Positions 1 to 5,333 are shown, counted from the stretch's first letter. The stretch: DNA of 5,333 nucleotides from Candidatus Poseidonia sp. (GCA_013330155.1 DUIU01000034.1:1-5333), one strand, 5' to 3'. Notes: generated by a model not told the origin, from the sequence alone. Numbers and translations are program-made.

Positions 1-82
1 AGGAATAGCCCCCCACAACGGCCTCTTCGGCCGTCGTTTCATCGTCTCTCGGATCCCCTTGTCCTCCGCCCGACATGACCAT
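1..82 (-). CDS. Unidentified protein, N-terminal 27 residues only (runs off left edge)
   Basis: The minus strand is open from an ATG at 82 to the window edge. The peptide begins MVMSGGGQGDPRDDE and continues with an acidic and alanine-rich stretch to GGYS. A strong Shine-Dalgarno, GAGGTGA (93 down to 87), lies 4 bases before this ATG. A second in-frame ATG at 76 would sit 10 bases from it, so 82 is preferred. The Shine-Dalgarno overlaps the TGA stop (94-92) of the upstream gene on the same strand. That tight spacing indicates an operon with coupled translation. The glycine-rich and acidic N-terminus looks like a flexible leader before a folded domain outside the window. The visible part is too short to assign a family. 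The alternative frame starting at GTG 90 is also open but gives a very basic peptide and would place the start inside the Shine-Dalgarno, so I consider it unlikely. Confidence 0.6.
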   Translation of the reverse strand, partial: MVMSGGGQGDPRDDETTAEEAVVGGYS

Positions 83-86
83 GCAT

Positions 87-93
87 TCACCTC
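87..93 (-). promoter_or_regulatory. Shine-Dalgarno GAGGTGA of the leftward distal gene
   Basis: Read on the minus strand, GAGGTGA is a long match to the anti-Shine-Dalgarno end of 16S rRNA. It sits 4 bases before the ATG at 82 and shares bases with the TGA stop of the preceding gene. It decides the start of the partial gene at the left edge and implies reinitiation or coupled translation in a two-gene transcript. Confidence 0.65.
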
Positions 94-616
94 AAGCGTT
101 GGAGCGCTTGTCGAGGTGTGCTTGGCCTTCGGGTGTAAGGATTGCGAATCGGTTTTTATCGTCCTTACCGCTTGGGACGACCAGGAAGTTTCGCTCTTTC
201 AATCGGTTCAGGTAGAGCGAAAGGTTGCCGGGTGGTTCGATGCCGGAGTCAGTGAACAACTCGTTCACCACGCGGGGTGGGCTGTCTTCAATACCCTCGA
301 CATTTCGAAGGTAATGGATGGCTCCAAGAACTTGGTCGGGTTTCCGCGACAGTGCGCAGTTTTCCAGCAGGGCTCGAAAAGCAGAGCCACGCTCAGGTAA
401 TCCAGCATCACGTGCAGCAACTACCGCCGCTTCCATCGCCGCTTCTCGAGCCTCTCGAATGCGCTCGAGCAGCACCGTCCAGGTGTGCTCTGCCTTTGTG
501 TGCATCATTTGTTCGTCAATTTGAATAGCCGCGCCCCCCAAGTCAATCTCGACATCGCCAGCCTGTATCGTGAGTTTCAATCTCCACGCCCTCAATTTCC
601 TTGGGACTCTGTTCAT
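92..616 (-). CDS. Predicted archaeal winged-helix protein, about 174 residues; 5' end doubtful
   Basis: The function is unknown. Visible parts are a short beta-rich N-terminus (LTIQAGDVEIDLGG, about residues 15-28), a long alanine- and glutamate-rich helical stretch (about 40-80), and a C-terminal region (about 93-170). That last region reads as a winged helix: a helix KPDQVLGAIHYLRN, a spacer, LSLYLNRLKERNFLVVPSG as a likely recognition helix and first wing strand, then RFAILTPEGQAHL, the closing 'x-L-T-x-x-G' pattern common in archaeal helix-turn-helix proteins. It may bind DNA or act as a protein-interaction adaptor, which the sequence cannot settle. The ATG at 616 has AAGGT 5 bases upstream. 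However, the first 12 codons (basic peptide MNRVPRKLRAWR) use AGA/AGG for all four arginines, while the other 13 arginines all use CGN, so this 5' end is probably not the true frame (see 543-620). It is the first gene of a leftward pair and is divergent from the large surface-protein gene. Confidence 0.75.
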   Translation of the reverse strand: MNRVPRKLRAWRLKLTIQAGDVEIDLGGAAIQIDEQMMHTKAEHTWTVLLERIREAREAAMEAAVVAARDAGLPERGSAFRALLENCALSRKPDQVLGAIHYLRNVEGIEDSPPRVVNELFTDSGIEPPGNLSLYLNRLKERNFLVVPSGKDDKNRFAILTPEGQAHLDKRSNA

Positions 617-620
617 TCAT
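543..620 (-). other. Overlapping 25-codon frame, candidate true 5' end of the winged-helix gene
   Basis: An ATG at 620, four bases upstream of the nominal start at 616, opens another frame that reads MNEQSPKEIEGVEIE and then degenerates to a TGA at 545-543. The early part is acidic and protein-like. Dropping one A from the AAA run (TTT at 575-577 on the plus strand) joins it to the main frame as GVEIELTIQAGDVEIDLGG, giving a 175-residue product. Possible explanations are a one-base error in the assembly, a real frameshift mutation, or a +1 recoding site. An A/T-rich element about 25 bases upstream would suit a leaderless transcript starting near this ATG. If the sequence is correct as given, this is only a short overlapping open frame. 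Confidence 0.5.
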
Positions 621-621
621 A

Positions 622-626
622 ACCTT
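622..626 (-). promoter_or_regulatory. Possible Shine-Dalgarno AAGGT before ATG 616
   Basis: On the minus strand, AAGGT lies 5 bases upstream of the ATG at 616, a reasonable spacing, but only about 1 base from the competing ATG at 620. It is the main evidence for the 616 start. It is a short match that could arise by chance, and codon use argues against the 616 start. Confidence 0.35.
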
Positions 627-630
627 ATGT

Positions 631-660
631 TGAGAAAAAAAATACATTTTTACGCAAAAT
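631..660. promoter_or_regulatory. A/T-rich core of the divergent intergenic region, probable archaeal promoter(s)
   Basis: Between the divergent starts (616/620 and 725) lies an A/T block with an A8 run (635-642), TACATTTTTA (643-652) and A4 (656-659), in otherwise GC-rich DNA. Archaeal TATA boxes lie roughly 25 bases before transcription starts. Read leftward, the block would start RNA close to the ATG at 620, fitting a leaderless or very short leader. Read rightward, it would start RNA near 670-685 and give the surface-protein gene a leader of about 40-55 bases with its own Shine-Dalgarno. I cannot pick an exact TATA or BRE element. The rest of 617-724 shows no other clear feature. Confidence 0.4.
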
Positions 661-713
661 TCGCGGTTCATGGAAGCGAAACCAACTTAACAGGGCGGGA
701 AACACAACGGAAC

Positions 714-717
714 GAGG
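714..717 (+). promoter_or_regulatory. Shine-Dalgarno GAGG of the large surface-protein gene
   Basis: GAGG lies 7 bases before the ATG at 725. Together with the signal peptide that begins exactly at this codon, it supports 725 as the start. Confidence 0.5.
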
Positions 718-724
718 CCTTCCC

Positions 725-805
725 ATGTTCCGCCGTCACCTACTCGGTTTTCTCTTTGTGATGTTGTTCGTAGCCCCTGCGTGGTCCGTCATGTTCGCTC
801 AAGCA
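725..805 (+). other. Sec-type signal peptide (residues 1-27)
   Basis: The N-terminus has two arginines (R3, R4), a hydrophobic core LLGFLFVMLFVAPAW and a probable cleavage site after AQA (residues 25-27). There is no lipobox cysteine and no full twin-arginine motif, so ordinary Sec export is expected. Confidence 0.8.
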
Positions 806-3800
806 CAGGGCGGGACCATTTCGACGTTTTCAACTGGAAGTGCGGAAGAAACGGTCACCCTCTCATCGGGCCAAAACTCGGCCGTCGGCTTTGAACTTGA
901 ACGAAACACGACCGTCACCTCGGCTTCGTTTTTCATCAAACCCACCGTCTCGGGCACCTCGCCAGGCAGCCTTGAACTGGATGTCAACCAAGACGGCTTC
1001 CCCGAATGGGCCTTCAACGACACTGGTTACGGGGACTTTGGACACCAAACCCTGTTTAGCTTGGGCAATACAACTGAAACGTTGACCATTGACCCGAACC
1101 AAGGGGCCGTTTCCAACCCGGATTCCCCTCCCTTCTACATCCCAACCGGGGCTTCGATTTCCAGCACCGCCCTCGATGTTGGATTTTCACCGGTATTGAG
1201 CGGTGGTTATTTCCAAACCGGGTACATTCACGCCGTTGACAAAGGTGACTTGAACAACGACAACAACACCGACTTTGCCCTTCTCTCACGGACAGCGAGC
1301 ATTAATTCAACCGGCCCAACTGGGCCCACCACCGTTCAGGCTACGGCCTTCCGAACCGTTGCATACTCAAACAACACGGGCATCACGATGTCATCATGGC
1401 AAACCACCTGCACCAACGCTACCCGAATTATGATGGCCGATGTCAACGGGGACAATCATGATGATGTGGTTGGCTACGCTCCCGCAGATGACCAGCTCTG
1501 CATCCACTTCACGAACACCACCAGTGGTGGGTTTGAACCACAAGTGAATGTAACGCATGCATCGAACATCATTGATTTGGCCTTCGGTGATTTTACCGGC
1601 AATGGCCAAGACGAGATGGTATCCATTCGGTCCGGCGGTAAAGTCTTCGTTGACCAATTCAGCAATCGAACCAATGCTTTCTCGAACCGAGACAGCAATA
1701 CAATTACCGCTTCAGGTTCACAAAATGCCGTCACGCTAACGCACATGCTGTTCGCATATTTTGACGGTCCTCAGAACAATCCAAGCCTCATCGCCGCCCA
1801 ATCTGATGGAACCGCCAATCAAGTATTTTGGTCACCGACGTCCGGCAGTATTGCAATCAGCACAGCTACCATCGGTGGCGTTTTCCCGGCCTCGGTGGTT
1901 GGAGATTTTGATGGAGATCAAGACCTTGACATTGTGGCGCCTCGCGCCTCTGGACACCGCTCAATTGAGAACAATCAGGCTTTCGGGTGGGATGGCGACA
2001 ACCACAATGGCATCCTCGAGCTGACCAACGCTACCATTTTCGACTATGATTTGGACCAGGCGGCTCATTTGCTGGTCATGAATCTGGGAAATCCAGACGG
2101 CAATCCTGCTACGTTTACCGGAAATGTCACCACCTACGGATTCACCAGTTGGGGCAATTCCCAAAACCGTGTTCAAAGTCAAGCTGATGAGATCCTTGAA
2201 CCTTGGACAGCTCCACGTGCCGTTCACTTTGGGGACATGGATGGCGATGGTTCCATTGAGCAACTTGTGTTGGTTGGTGAAGGCTCTCAAAACGGAGTGT
2301 TCATCTCGGCTTATCACAAGGTTGGCTATGACATTGACCAAGACGGAGTGGTTGACGTTGAAGGGAAAGGCTATGCCGGGAATGGCAGCAATGGATTATC
2401 CATGTTGATGATTGAAGACACCACCGGGGAACTCACAACAACCCTCAACTTCCTCAGCCCGGGGCTCCCCTATGCCTCGGACGGGTACGGCATTCAGATG
2501 TCTCCAGTGAATCTCTCCATGCATTCCATAACCGAGGGGACCTTTACCCTGAGTGGGCTTGATGTCCACTATACGGCCGACTTTTTGGTCAACGCCAATC
2601 CAAGCGTATCAGGCAACTTGAGCAACGTGCTGAATCAGCAGATGACAGCAGGGTCGGGTCAGTTTGTGGTGCCCTTCCACTTTAATTCAACCAACAACGG
2701 CAGTTTTGTTGTGTATAACCCCAGCGTAGCCTACGTTGACGGGGCCCCAAACATCGCTCTGCCTCCCACGCCCATTCCTGGCTTTGTTGATGTCGAGCCG
2801 GATCGTGTCGTCATTGAGTGGCAACCCATCACCGACTTTGGTGATGACTTGCTGGAATTCATTGTCTACCGGTCTGCTTCGGGACAGTCCATTGACTTGC
2901 AAAACCCCTACACATCCACGGTGGCAAACTCCACCATCGACGTCGCCGTTCAACCGGGGCAATCCTGGACGTATTGGGTTCAGAGCACTCATCGGTTTGG
3001 TGTTGCGAGCAACCTCTCATTGCCGCTCACGACAACGGTTCCCTACCCCATTCCGAAATCCTTTATCCCGAATTTGACGGCTTCGGATGTCCCCGAGGAT
3101 GAGGGCGGAGCGTTGAACATCTCATGGAGTCTCGGAGATGCATCCATTGTTGAACATCGTATTTTCGTTCTGCCCAGTGACTTTTCTGAAGTGTCTGGAC
3201 AGACCACCAACCTGACAGCCGATGCCTCAGCCACCTCACTGGTCGTTCATGAAGACAGCAACGGGAATCCGCTTGTTGACGGTGCTGGCTACTACGTTGC
3301 CGCCATCGGCATGGATGTCTACGGAAACGCTTCGACCAACGTCACGGCCATCGGACCAGTCTATTCACGAAACGATTCGGCCTTGAGCACCGTGATCGAT
3401 GTGAGTTACACCGATTTCACAGGTGGAGAACTGGACGGTATGGTCTTGCTCGCTCGAACGAAGGGGTTGGATGTTTCGGCTCACCTTCACCAAAACGGGA
3501 CGGGCATCGCCAATGCCGCGATGACGCTGACCATTTCGGGAACGGACGAAGCCTACGATGTTGAGATGACCACCAACGCGACCGGCCACGCCACCCTTTC
3601 GGTTGATTCACTCTCAAGCCTAGGCCCCATCGATGCTGTGGGTGAAATGAACCTCACGCTCGCCTATGCAGGCAGCGATGGGGACGAGATGAATCAGCCA
3701 TTGGAAGGAATCTCCACCACATCAGCGGCCTTTGGTACGGTCCTGGTCATGCTCACTGCTGACGAACCCATTCCAGTTCAAACGGATGGCTTCTTTGAGA

Positions 3801-5068
3801 CCATCATCGCCGTTGATGCCGAAGACAGCGTTCAGAGCATGTACTTGGCCAACATGGGTGTGGCCTGGCAAGCCACCGATTCAAGCGGCGAAGAGTTGAG
3901 CAATGGAACCGCTGAGGTGCGCGGCAACGAGCTCTCCGTTTTGGGGACAGCCGCCTACGATGGTCGATTGACCCTCACATTACCCCATGAGCCCCCCACC
4001 TTCTACATTCCAGGTTTCTCCGCTTCGTACGCCTTGCAATCCGCTCCATCGGTCAACGATACGACCAATGATACCAACGACACGAACCAAACCACGGAAC
4101 CGACGTTCCCCGATGTAACTCTCCCCGCCACCGTTGATTGCGGAACGGCAACCTATGAATGGGACAGCAATGCCACGGATGTTCTCATCACCTGCACGGT
4201 CACCAACCCGAATCCCTTCGATGTGATGGTTGGCTTCGCATGGAAGGTCGTCCCGGGGACGCCGCCCGCCATCGAACTGGTCCACAACGAGGCGGATGGC
4301 GATACACCATCCCTTACGGCTGAGGCCAACGGTACCGTTGAACTCACGTTCTCCTTGGTCCGAAACGGCCCGACCGAGGGCATGTTCCCCGGCCTTCAAG
4401 GCGAGGGTTACGTCGTCTACCTTACCTGTCTTGATTTCGGAGACAACGCCTGCGATTCGATGACCGAGGACACGGCTTCCACCGAGGGGGAACTCCAGTG
4501 GACGCTTGGTGAAATACCCGTTCAAACGGTTGACGACACGCTCATTGAGGACGATGCCTCAAACGCCATGACGCCAGTGCTTGTGGGCATCGGGGTCGTG
4601 ATCGCTATCATCGCCGCCATTGTTGGTGTTCTCTACTTGCGAGGGCGAGATGATTTGGACTTCTTTGACGATGACGATGAGGACGAGGATTACTTTGAGC
4701 AAGCCTTGTCCGCACCCGACTCAACAAGCCGTGTCAAGGACGTTGACCTGACCGCCTCAAAATCGCTTGATGAACTCAAAGAGTCGGGTAAATCCCTTCA
4801 CACCGATGCTCCAGAAGGCCTTGCCGCCTCATCGAGCCTTGGCAGTCGAGCCGATGCCTTTGAGTTCGGTGCCACGGCAGAGGATGCTGCTGTGGAAGAG
4901 GCTGGAGAAGAAGAGGCTGAAGAGGAAGAGTCCTGGGAGGAGGAAGCCGCTGCAGAAGATGATGGCATCACGGTTGACGAAAACGGCACCGAATGGTGGG
5001 AAGACGAGGAAGGAACCTGGTGGTACCGTGAGGACGGCTGGGAAGACTGGGCTGTTTGGGAAGACTGA
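725..5068 (+). CDS. Giant type I cell-surface protein: FG-GAP propeller, fibronectin III domains, single membrane helix, Trp-rich acidic tail
   Basis: This 1447-residue protein is predicted to be exported and anchored with most of its mass outside the cell. Seen in order: signal peptide 1-27; a beta domain with calcium-type loop DVNQDGFPE (86-94); a propeller of FG-GAP/VCBS-like loops (about 170-530); a second beta domain opening with DIDQDGVVD (536-544) and reaching about 670; two fibronectin III-like domains (about 678-775 with W699, 778-882 with W801); two further Ig-like beta domains (about 885-1010 and 1011-1105); an Asn-Asp-Thr linker (1111-1124); a domain with four cysteines (1139, 1157, 1235, 1243); a membrane helix (1285-1305) followed by RGR; and a cytoplasmic tail of about 140 residues ending in a Trp-rich motif. 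FG-GAP propellers and fibronectin III domains usually bind proteins or glycans, so adhesion, receptor function or a cell-envelope role is inferred. No catalytic motif is visible. About 35 N-glycosylation sequons lie outside. The ATG at 725 is chosen from the signal peptide and GAGG. The gene stands alone on its strand after a divergent promoter, with a PAC2-family gene 56 bases downstream. Confidence 0.9.
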   Translation: MFRRHLLGFLFVMLFVAPAWSVMFAQAQGGTISTFSTGSAEETVTLSSGQNSAVGFELERNTTVTSASFFIKPTVSGTSPGSLELDVNQDGFPEWAFNDTGYGDFGHQTLFSLGNTTETLTIDPNQGAVSNPDSPPFYIPTGASISSTALDVGFSPVLSGGYFQTGYIHAVDKGDLNNDNNTDFALLSRTASINSTGPTGPTTVQATAFRTVAYSNNTGITMSSWQTTCTNATRIMMADVNGDNHDDVVGYAPADDQLCIHFTNTTSGGFEPQVNVTHASNIIDLAFGDFTGNGQDEMVSIRSGGKVFVDQFSNRTNAFSNRDSNTITASGSQNAVTLTHMLFAYFDGPQNNPSLIAAQSDGTANQVFWSPTSGSIAISTATIGGVFPASVVGDFDGDQDLDIVAPRASGHRSIENNQAFGWDGDNHNGILELTNATIFDYDLDQAAHLLVMNLGNPDGNPATFTGNVTTYGFTSWGNSQNRVQSQADEILEPWTAPRAVHFGDMDGDGSIEQLVLVGEGSQNGVFISAYHKVGYDIDQDGVVDVEGKGYAGNGSNGLSMLMIEDTTGELTTTLNFLSPGLPYASDGYGIQMSPVNLSMHSITEGTFTLSGLDVHYTADFLVNANPSVSGNLSNVLNQQMTAGSGQFVVPFHFNSTNNGSFVVYNPSVAYVDGAPNIALPPTPIPGFVDVEPDRVVIEWQPITDFGDDLLEFIVYRSASGQSIDLQNPYTSTVANSTIDVAVQPGQSWTYWVQSTHRFGVASNLSLPLTTTVPYPIPKSFIPNLTASDVPEDEGGALNISWSLGDASIVEHRIFVLPSDFSEVSGQTTNLTADASATSLVVHEDSNGNPLVDGAGYYVAAIGMDVYGNASTNVTAIGPVYSRNDSALSTVIDVSYTDFTGGELDGMVLLARTKGLDVSAHLHQNGTGIANAAMTLTISGTDEAYDVEMTTNATGHATLSVDSLSSLGPIDAVGEMNLTLAYAGSDGDEMNQPLEGISTTSAAFGTVLVMLTADEPIPVQTDGFFETIIAVDAEDSVQSMYLANMGVAWQATDSSGEELSNGTAEVRGNELSVLGTAAYDGRLTLTLPHEPPTFYIPGFSASYALQSAPSVNDTTNDTNDTNQTTEPTFPDVTLPATVDCGTATYEWDSNATDVLITCTVTNPNPFDVMVGFAWKVVPGTPPAIELVHNEADGDTPSLTAEANGTVELTFSLVRNGPTEGMFPGLQGEGYVVYLTCLDFGDNACDSMTEDTASTEGELQWTLGEIPVQTVDDTLIEDDASNAMTPVLVGIGVVIAIIAAIVGVLYLRGRDDLDFFDDDDEDEDYFEQALSAPDSTSRVKDVDLTASKSLDELKESGKSLHTDAPEGLAASSSLGSRADAFEFGATAEDAAVEEAGEEEAEEEESWEEEAAAEDDGITVDENGTEWWEDEEGTWWYREDGWEDWAVWED
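1232..2314 (+). repeat. FG-GAP/VCBS-type repeats, probable seven-bladed beta-propeller (residues about 170-530)
   Basis: Seven loops resembling the calcium-binding D-x-[DN]-x-[DN]-x-x-D pattern occur at residues 175 (DLNNDNNTD), 239 (DVNGDNHDD), 289 (DFTGNGQDE), 347 (DGPQNNPS, degenerate), 394 (DFDGDQDLD), 440 (DYDLDQAAH, degenerate) and 504 (DMDGDGSIE). Most are followed by a hydrophobic strand. Spacing is 46-64 residues, typical of one propeller blade each. Integrin alpha-type FG-GAP propellers also have seven blades. The two weak loops were included from spacing and context, so the blade count is an inference. Confidence 0.7.
2756..3370 (+). other. Two fibronectin type III-like domains (residues about 678-775 and 778-882)
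   Basis: The first domain has the B-strand tryptophan in VVIEWQP (W699), the C-strand FIVYRS (Y715) and the F-strand WTYWVQSTHRFGVAS. The second has LNISWSL (W801), HRIFVLP and GYYVAAIGMDVYGNAS. Proline-rich PPTPIPG and TTVPYPIPK segments mark the start of each. These are classic fibronectin III signatures. Such domains serve as spacers or protein-binding modules in surface proteins. Confidence 0.75.
4055..4096 (+). other. Asn-Asp-Thr linker with four clustered N-glycosylation sequons (residues 1111-1124)
   Basis: The segment NDTTNDTNDTNQTT holds four N-x-T sequons at N1111, N1115, N1118 and N1121. It lies between two folded beta regions and is probably a flexible, heavily glycosylated stalk or hinge. 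Confidence 0.65.
4577..4639 (+). other. Single transmembrane helix (residues 1285-1305)
   Basis: The hydrophobic run VLVGIGVVIAIIAAIVGVLYL is followed at once by RGR and then an acidic run. With the N-terminal signal peptide, this places the large N-terminal part outside and the last 140 residues inside the cell. Confidence 0.9.
4871..5065 (+). other. Acidic low-complexity cytoplasmic segment and terminal Trp-rich motif (residues 1383-1447)
   Basis: Residues 1386-1413 are mostly glutamate and alanine. Residues 1423-1447 follow a W-W-E-D / W-W-Y-R / D-G-W-E-D-W order, with tryptophans at 1424, 1425, 1432, 1433, 1439, 1442 and 1445, and end on an acidic residue at the extreme C-terminus. From memory, similar Trp-rich ends occur on many marine group II membrane proteins. 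The function is unknown to me; a docking or sorting signal is a guess. The coding strand is purine-rich here. Confidence 0.7.
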
Positions 5069-5081
5069 ACCACACGGGACA

Positions 5082-5088
5082 CTTTTTA
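5082..5088 (+). terminator. Short T-run after the surface-protein gene, possible terminator or promoter element
   Basis: A T5 run (5083-5087) lies 14 bases after the stop at 5066-5068, and archaeal terminators are often plain T-runs. The same CTTTTTA could instead be a weak TATA-like element about 37 bases before the ATG at 5125. I see no hairpin beside it, so the call is weak. Confidence 0.2.
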
Positions 5089-5112
5089 CAGAACCTTGAC
5101 TGGGACAATATC

Positions 5113-5116
5113 GGAG
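5113..5116 (+). promoter_or_regulatory. Shine-Dalgarno GGAG of the PAC2-family gene
   Basis: GGAG sits 8 bases before the ATG at 5125. This supports that start and suggests Shine-Dalgarno-led translation. Confidence 0.5.
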
Positions 5117-5124
5117 CGACTGCT

Positions 5125-5333
5125 ATGGATGCAAACCTGCAATCCTATTCTTTGGTGCTTCACCAAGATGCAGACCCCCGGACGGGCGGTGTTGCCGTCT
5201 GTGGCTTTACCACCGCAGGAATGGTTGGCGTCATCTCAGCTTCGCACATCATCAAGACGCTTGGTTTGCGTCAACTTGGCACGGTTATGCACAAAGATTT
5301 CCCAGCTGTAGCGCTGATTCACGACGAGGTCCC
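5125..5333 (+). CDS. PAC2-family (proteasome assembly chaperone-like) protein, first 69 residues (runs off right edge)
   Basis: The open frame starts MDANLQSYSLVLHQDADP and has no stop before the window end. It carries GFTTAGMVGVISASHIIKTL (about residues 29-48), followed by a strand and FPAVALIHDE. This glycine-rich turn leading into a helix and the 'x-FPAxAxIxxx' strand are typical of the archaeal PAC2 (DUF75) family, relatives of eukaryotic 20S proteasome assembly chaperones. Archaeal members are usually about 240-300 residues and cytosolic, and their role in proteasome assembly is not firmly shown for most of them. The lack of a signal peptide agrees. The gene follows the surface-protein gene by 56 bases on the same strand, so read-through is possible but a functional link is not evident. 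The family call rests on recognised motifs in a quarter-length fragment. Confidence 0.75.
   Translation, partial: MDANLQSYSLVLHQDADPRTGGVAVCGFTTAGMVGVISASHIIKTLGLRQLGTVMHKDFPAVALIHDEV

Noticed and set aside
18..34. Perfect 6-bp hairpin (ACGGCC, 5-base loop, GGCCGT) resembling a terminator
   Set aside because: It lies inside the coding frame that opens at 82 on the minus strand, has only a weak T stretch after it on the plus strand, and is explained by the coding sequence.
59..528. Plus-strand open frames across 59-528
   Set aside because: They are antisense to the winged-helix gene, lack Shine-Dalgarno sites and give cysteine- and serine-rich peptides without recognisable domains. The minus-strand frame shows operon structure and domain-like sequence.
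670..690. Six-codon open frame (MEAKPT) in the leader of the surface-protein gene
   Set aside because: It has no Shine-Dalgarno site and such short frames are expected by chance. There is no attenuator-like structure around it.
3980..4525. 181-codon minus-strand open frame
   Set aside because: It lies wholly within the large gene, opposite well-defined beta-domain coding sequence, and has no ribosome-binding site or recognisable motif that I can see.
4798..5082. Serine-rich minus-strand open frame
   Set aside because: Its Ser/Ala-rich sequence is the complement of the Glu-rich GAA/GAG tail codons of the surface protein and is a composition artefact.
5096..5311. 71-codon plus-strand frame overlapping the PAC2-family start
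   Set aside because: It overlaps in another frame the sequence that encodes clear PAC2 motifs from 5125 and has no recognisable motif of its own.
1..5333. CRISPR arrays, insertion sequences, tRNA or rRNA genes, attachment sites
   Set aside because: I saw no regularly spaced direct repeats, terminal inverted repeats, transposase-like sequence or cloverleaf or rRNA motifs.

Overview
The window most likely comes from a marine group II archaeon (Candidatus Poseidoniales, Thermoplasmatota). This is inference from protein style, since no marker gene is present. The pointers are a very large secreted and membrane-anchored beta-sandwich protein with many N-glycosylation sequons, an acidic tryptophan-rich cytoplasmic tail of a kind I associate with this group, an archaeal PAC2-family gene next door, and a mix of a possibly leaderless start with Shine-Dalgarno-led starts.

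Layout. Positions 1-616 are a leftward (minus-strand) pair. The distal gene is cut by the window's left edge and starts at 82. The proximal gene (92-616) encodes about 174 residues with a predicted C-terminal winged helix. The Shine-Dalgarno of the distal gene overlaps the stop codon of the proximal one, so they look co-transcribed and translationally linked. The 5' end of the proximal gene is suspect: codon use and peptide character suggest the true start is the ATG at 620 in another frame, joined to the main frame by a one-base difference in an AAA run at 575-577.

Positions 617-724 are a divergent intergenic region with an A/T-rich core (631-660), probably holding promoters for both directions. 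Positions 725-5068 hold one rightward gene of 1447 codons. In order it encodes a signal peptide, a beta domain with a calcium-type loop, a likely seven-bladed FG-GAP/VCBS propeller, a second beta domain with a calcium-type loop, two fibronectin type III-like domains, two further Ig-like beta domains, an Asn-Asp-Thr linker, a cysteine-containing juxtamembrane domain, one transmembrane helix and an acidic cytoplasmic tail ending in a Trp-rich motif. It is best read as a type I cell-surface receptor or adhesin of unknown ligand.

A 56-base gap with a T5 run leads to the start (5125) of a PAC2-family gene that runs off the right edge. I see no functional link between the surface protein and its neighbours beyond proximity. 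There are no tRNAs, rRNAs, CRISPR arrays or mobile elements that I can support.
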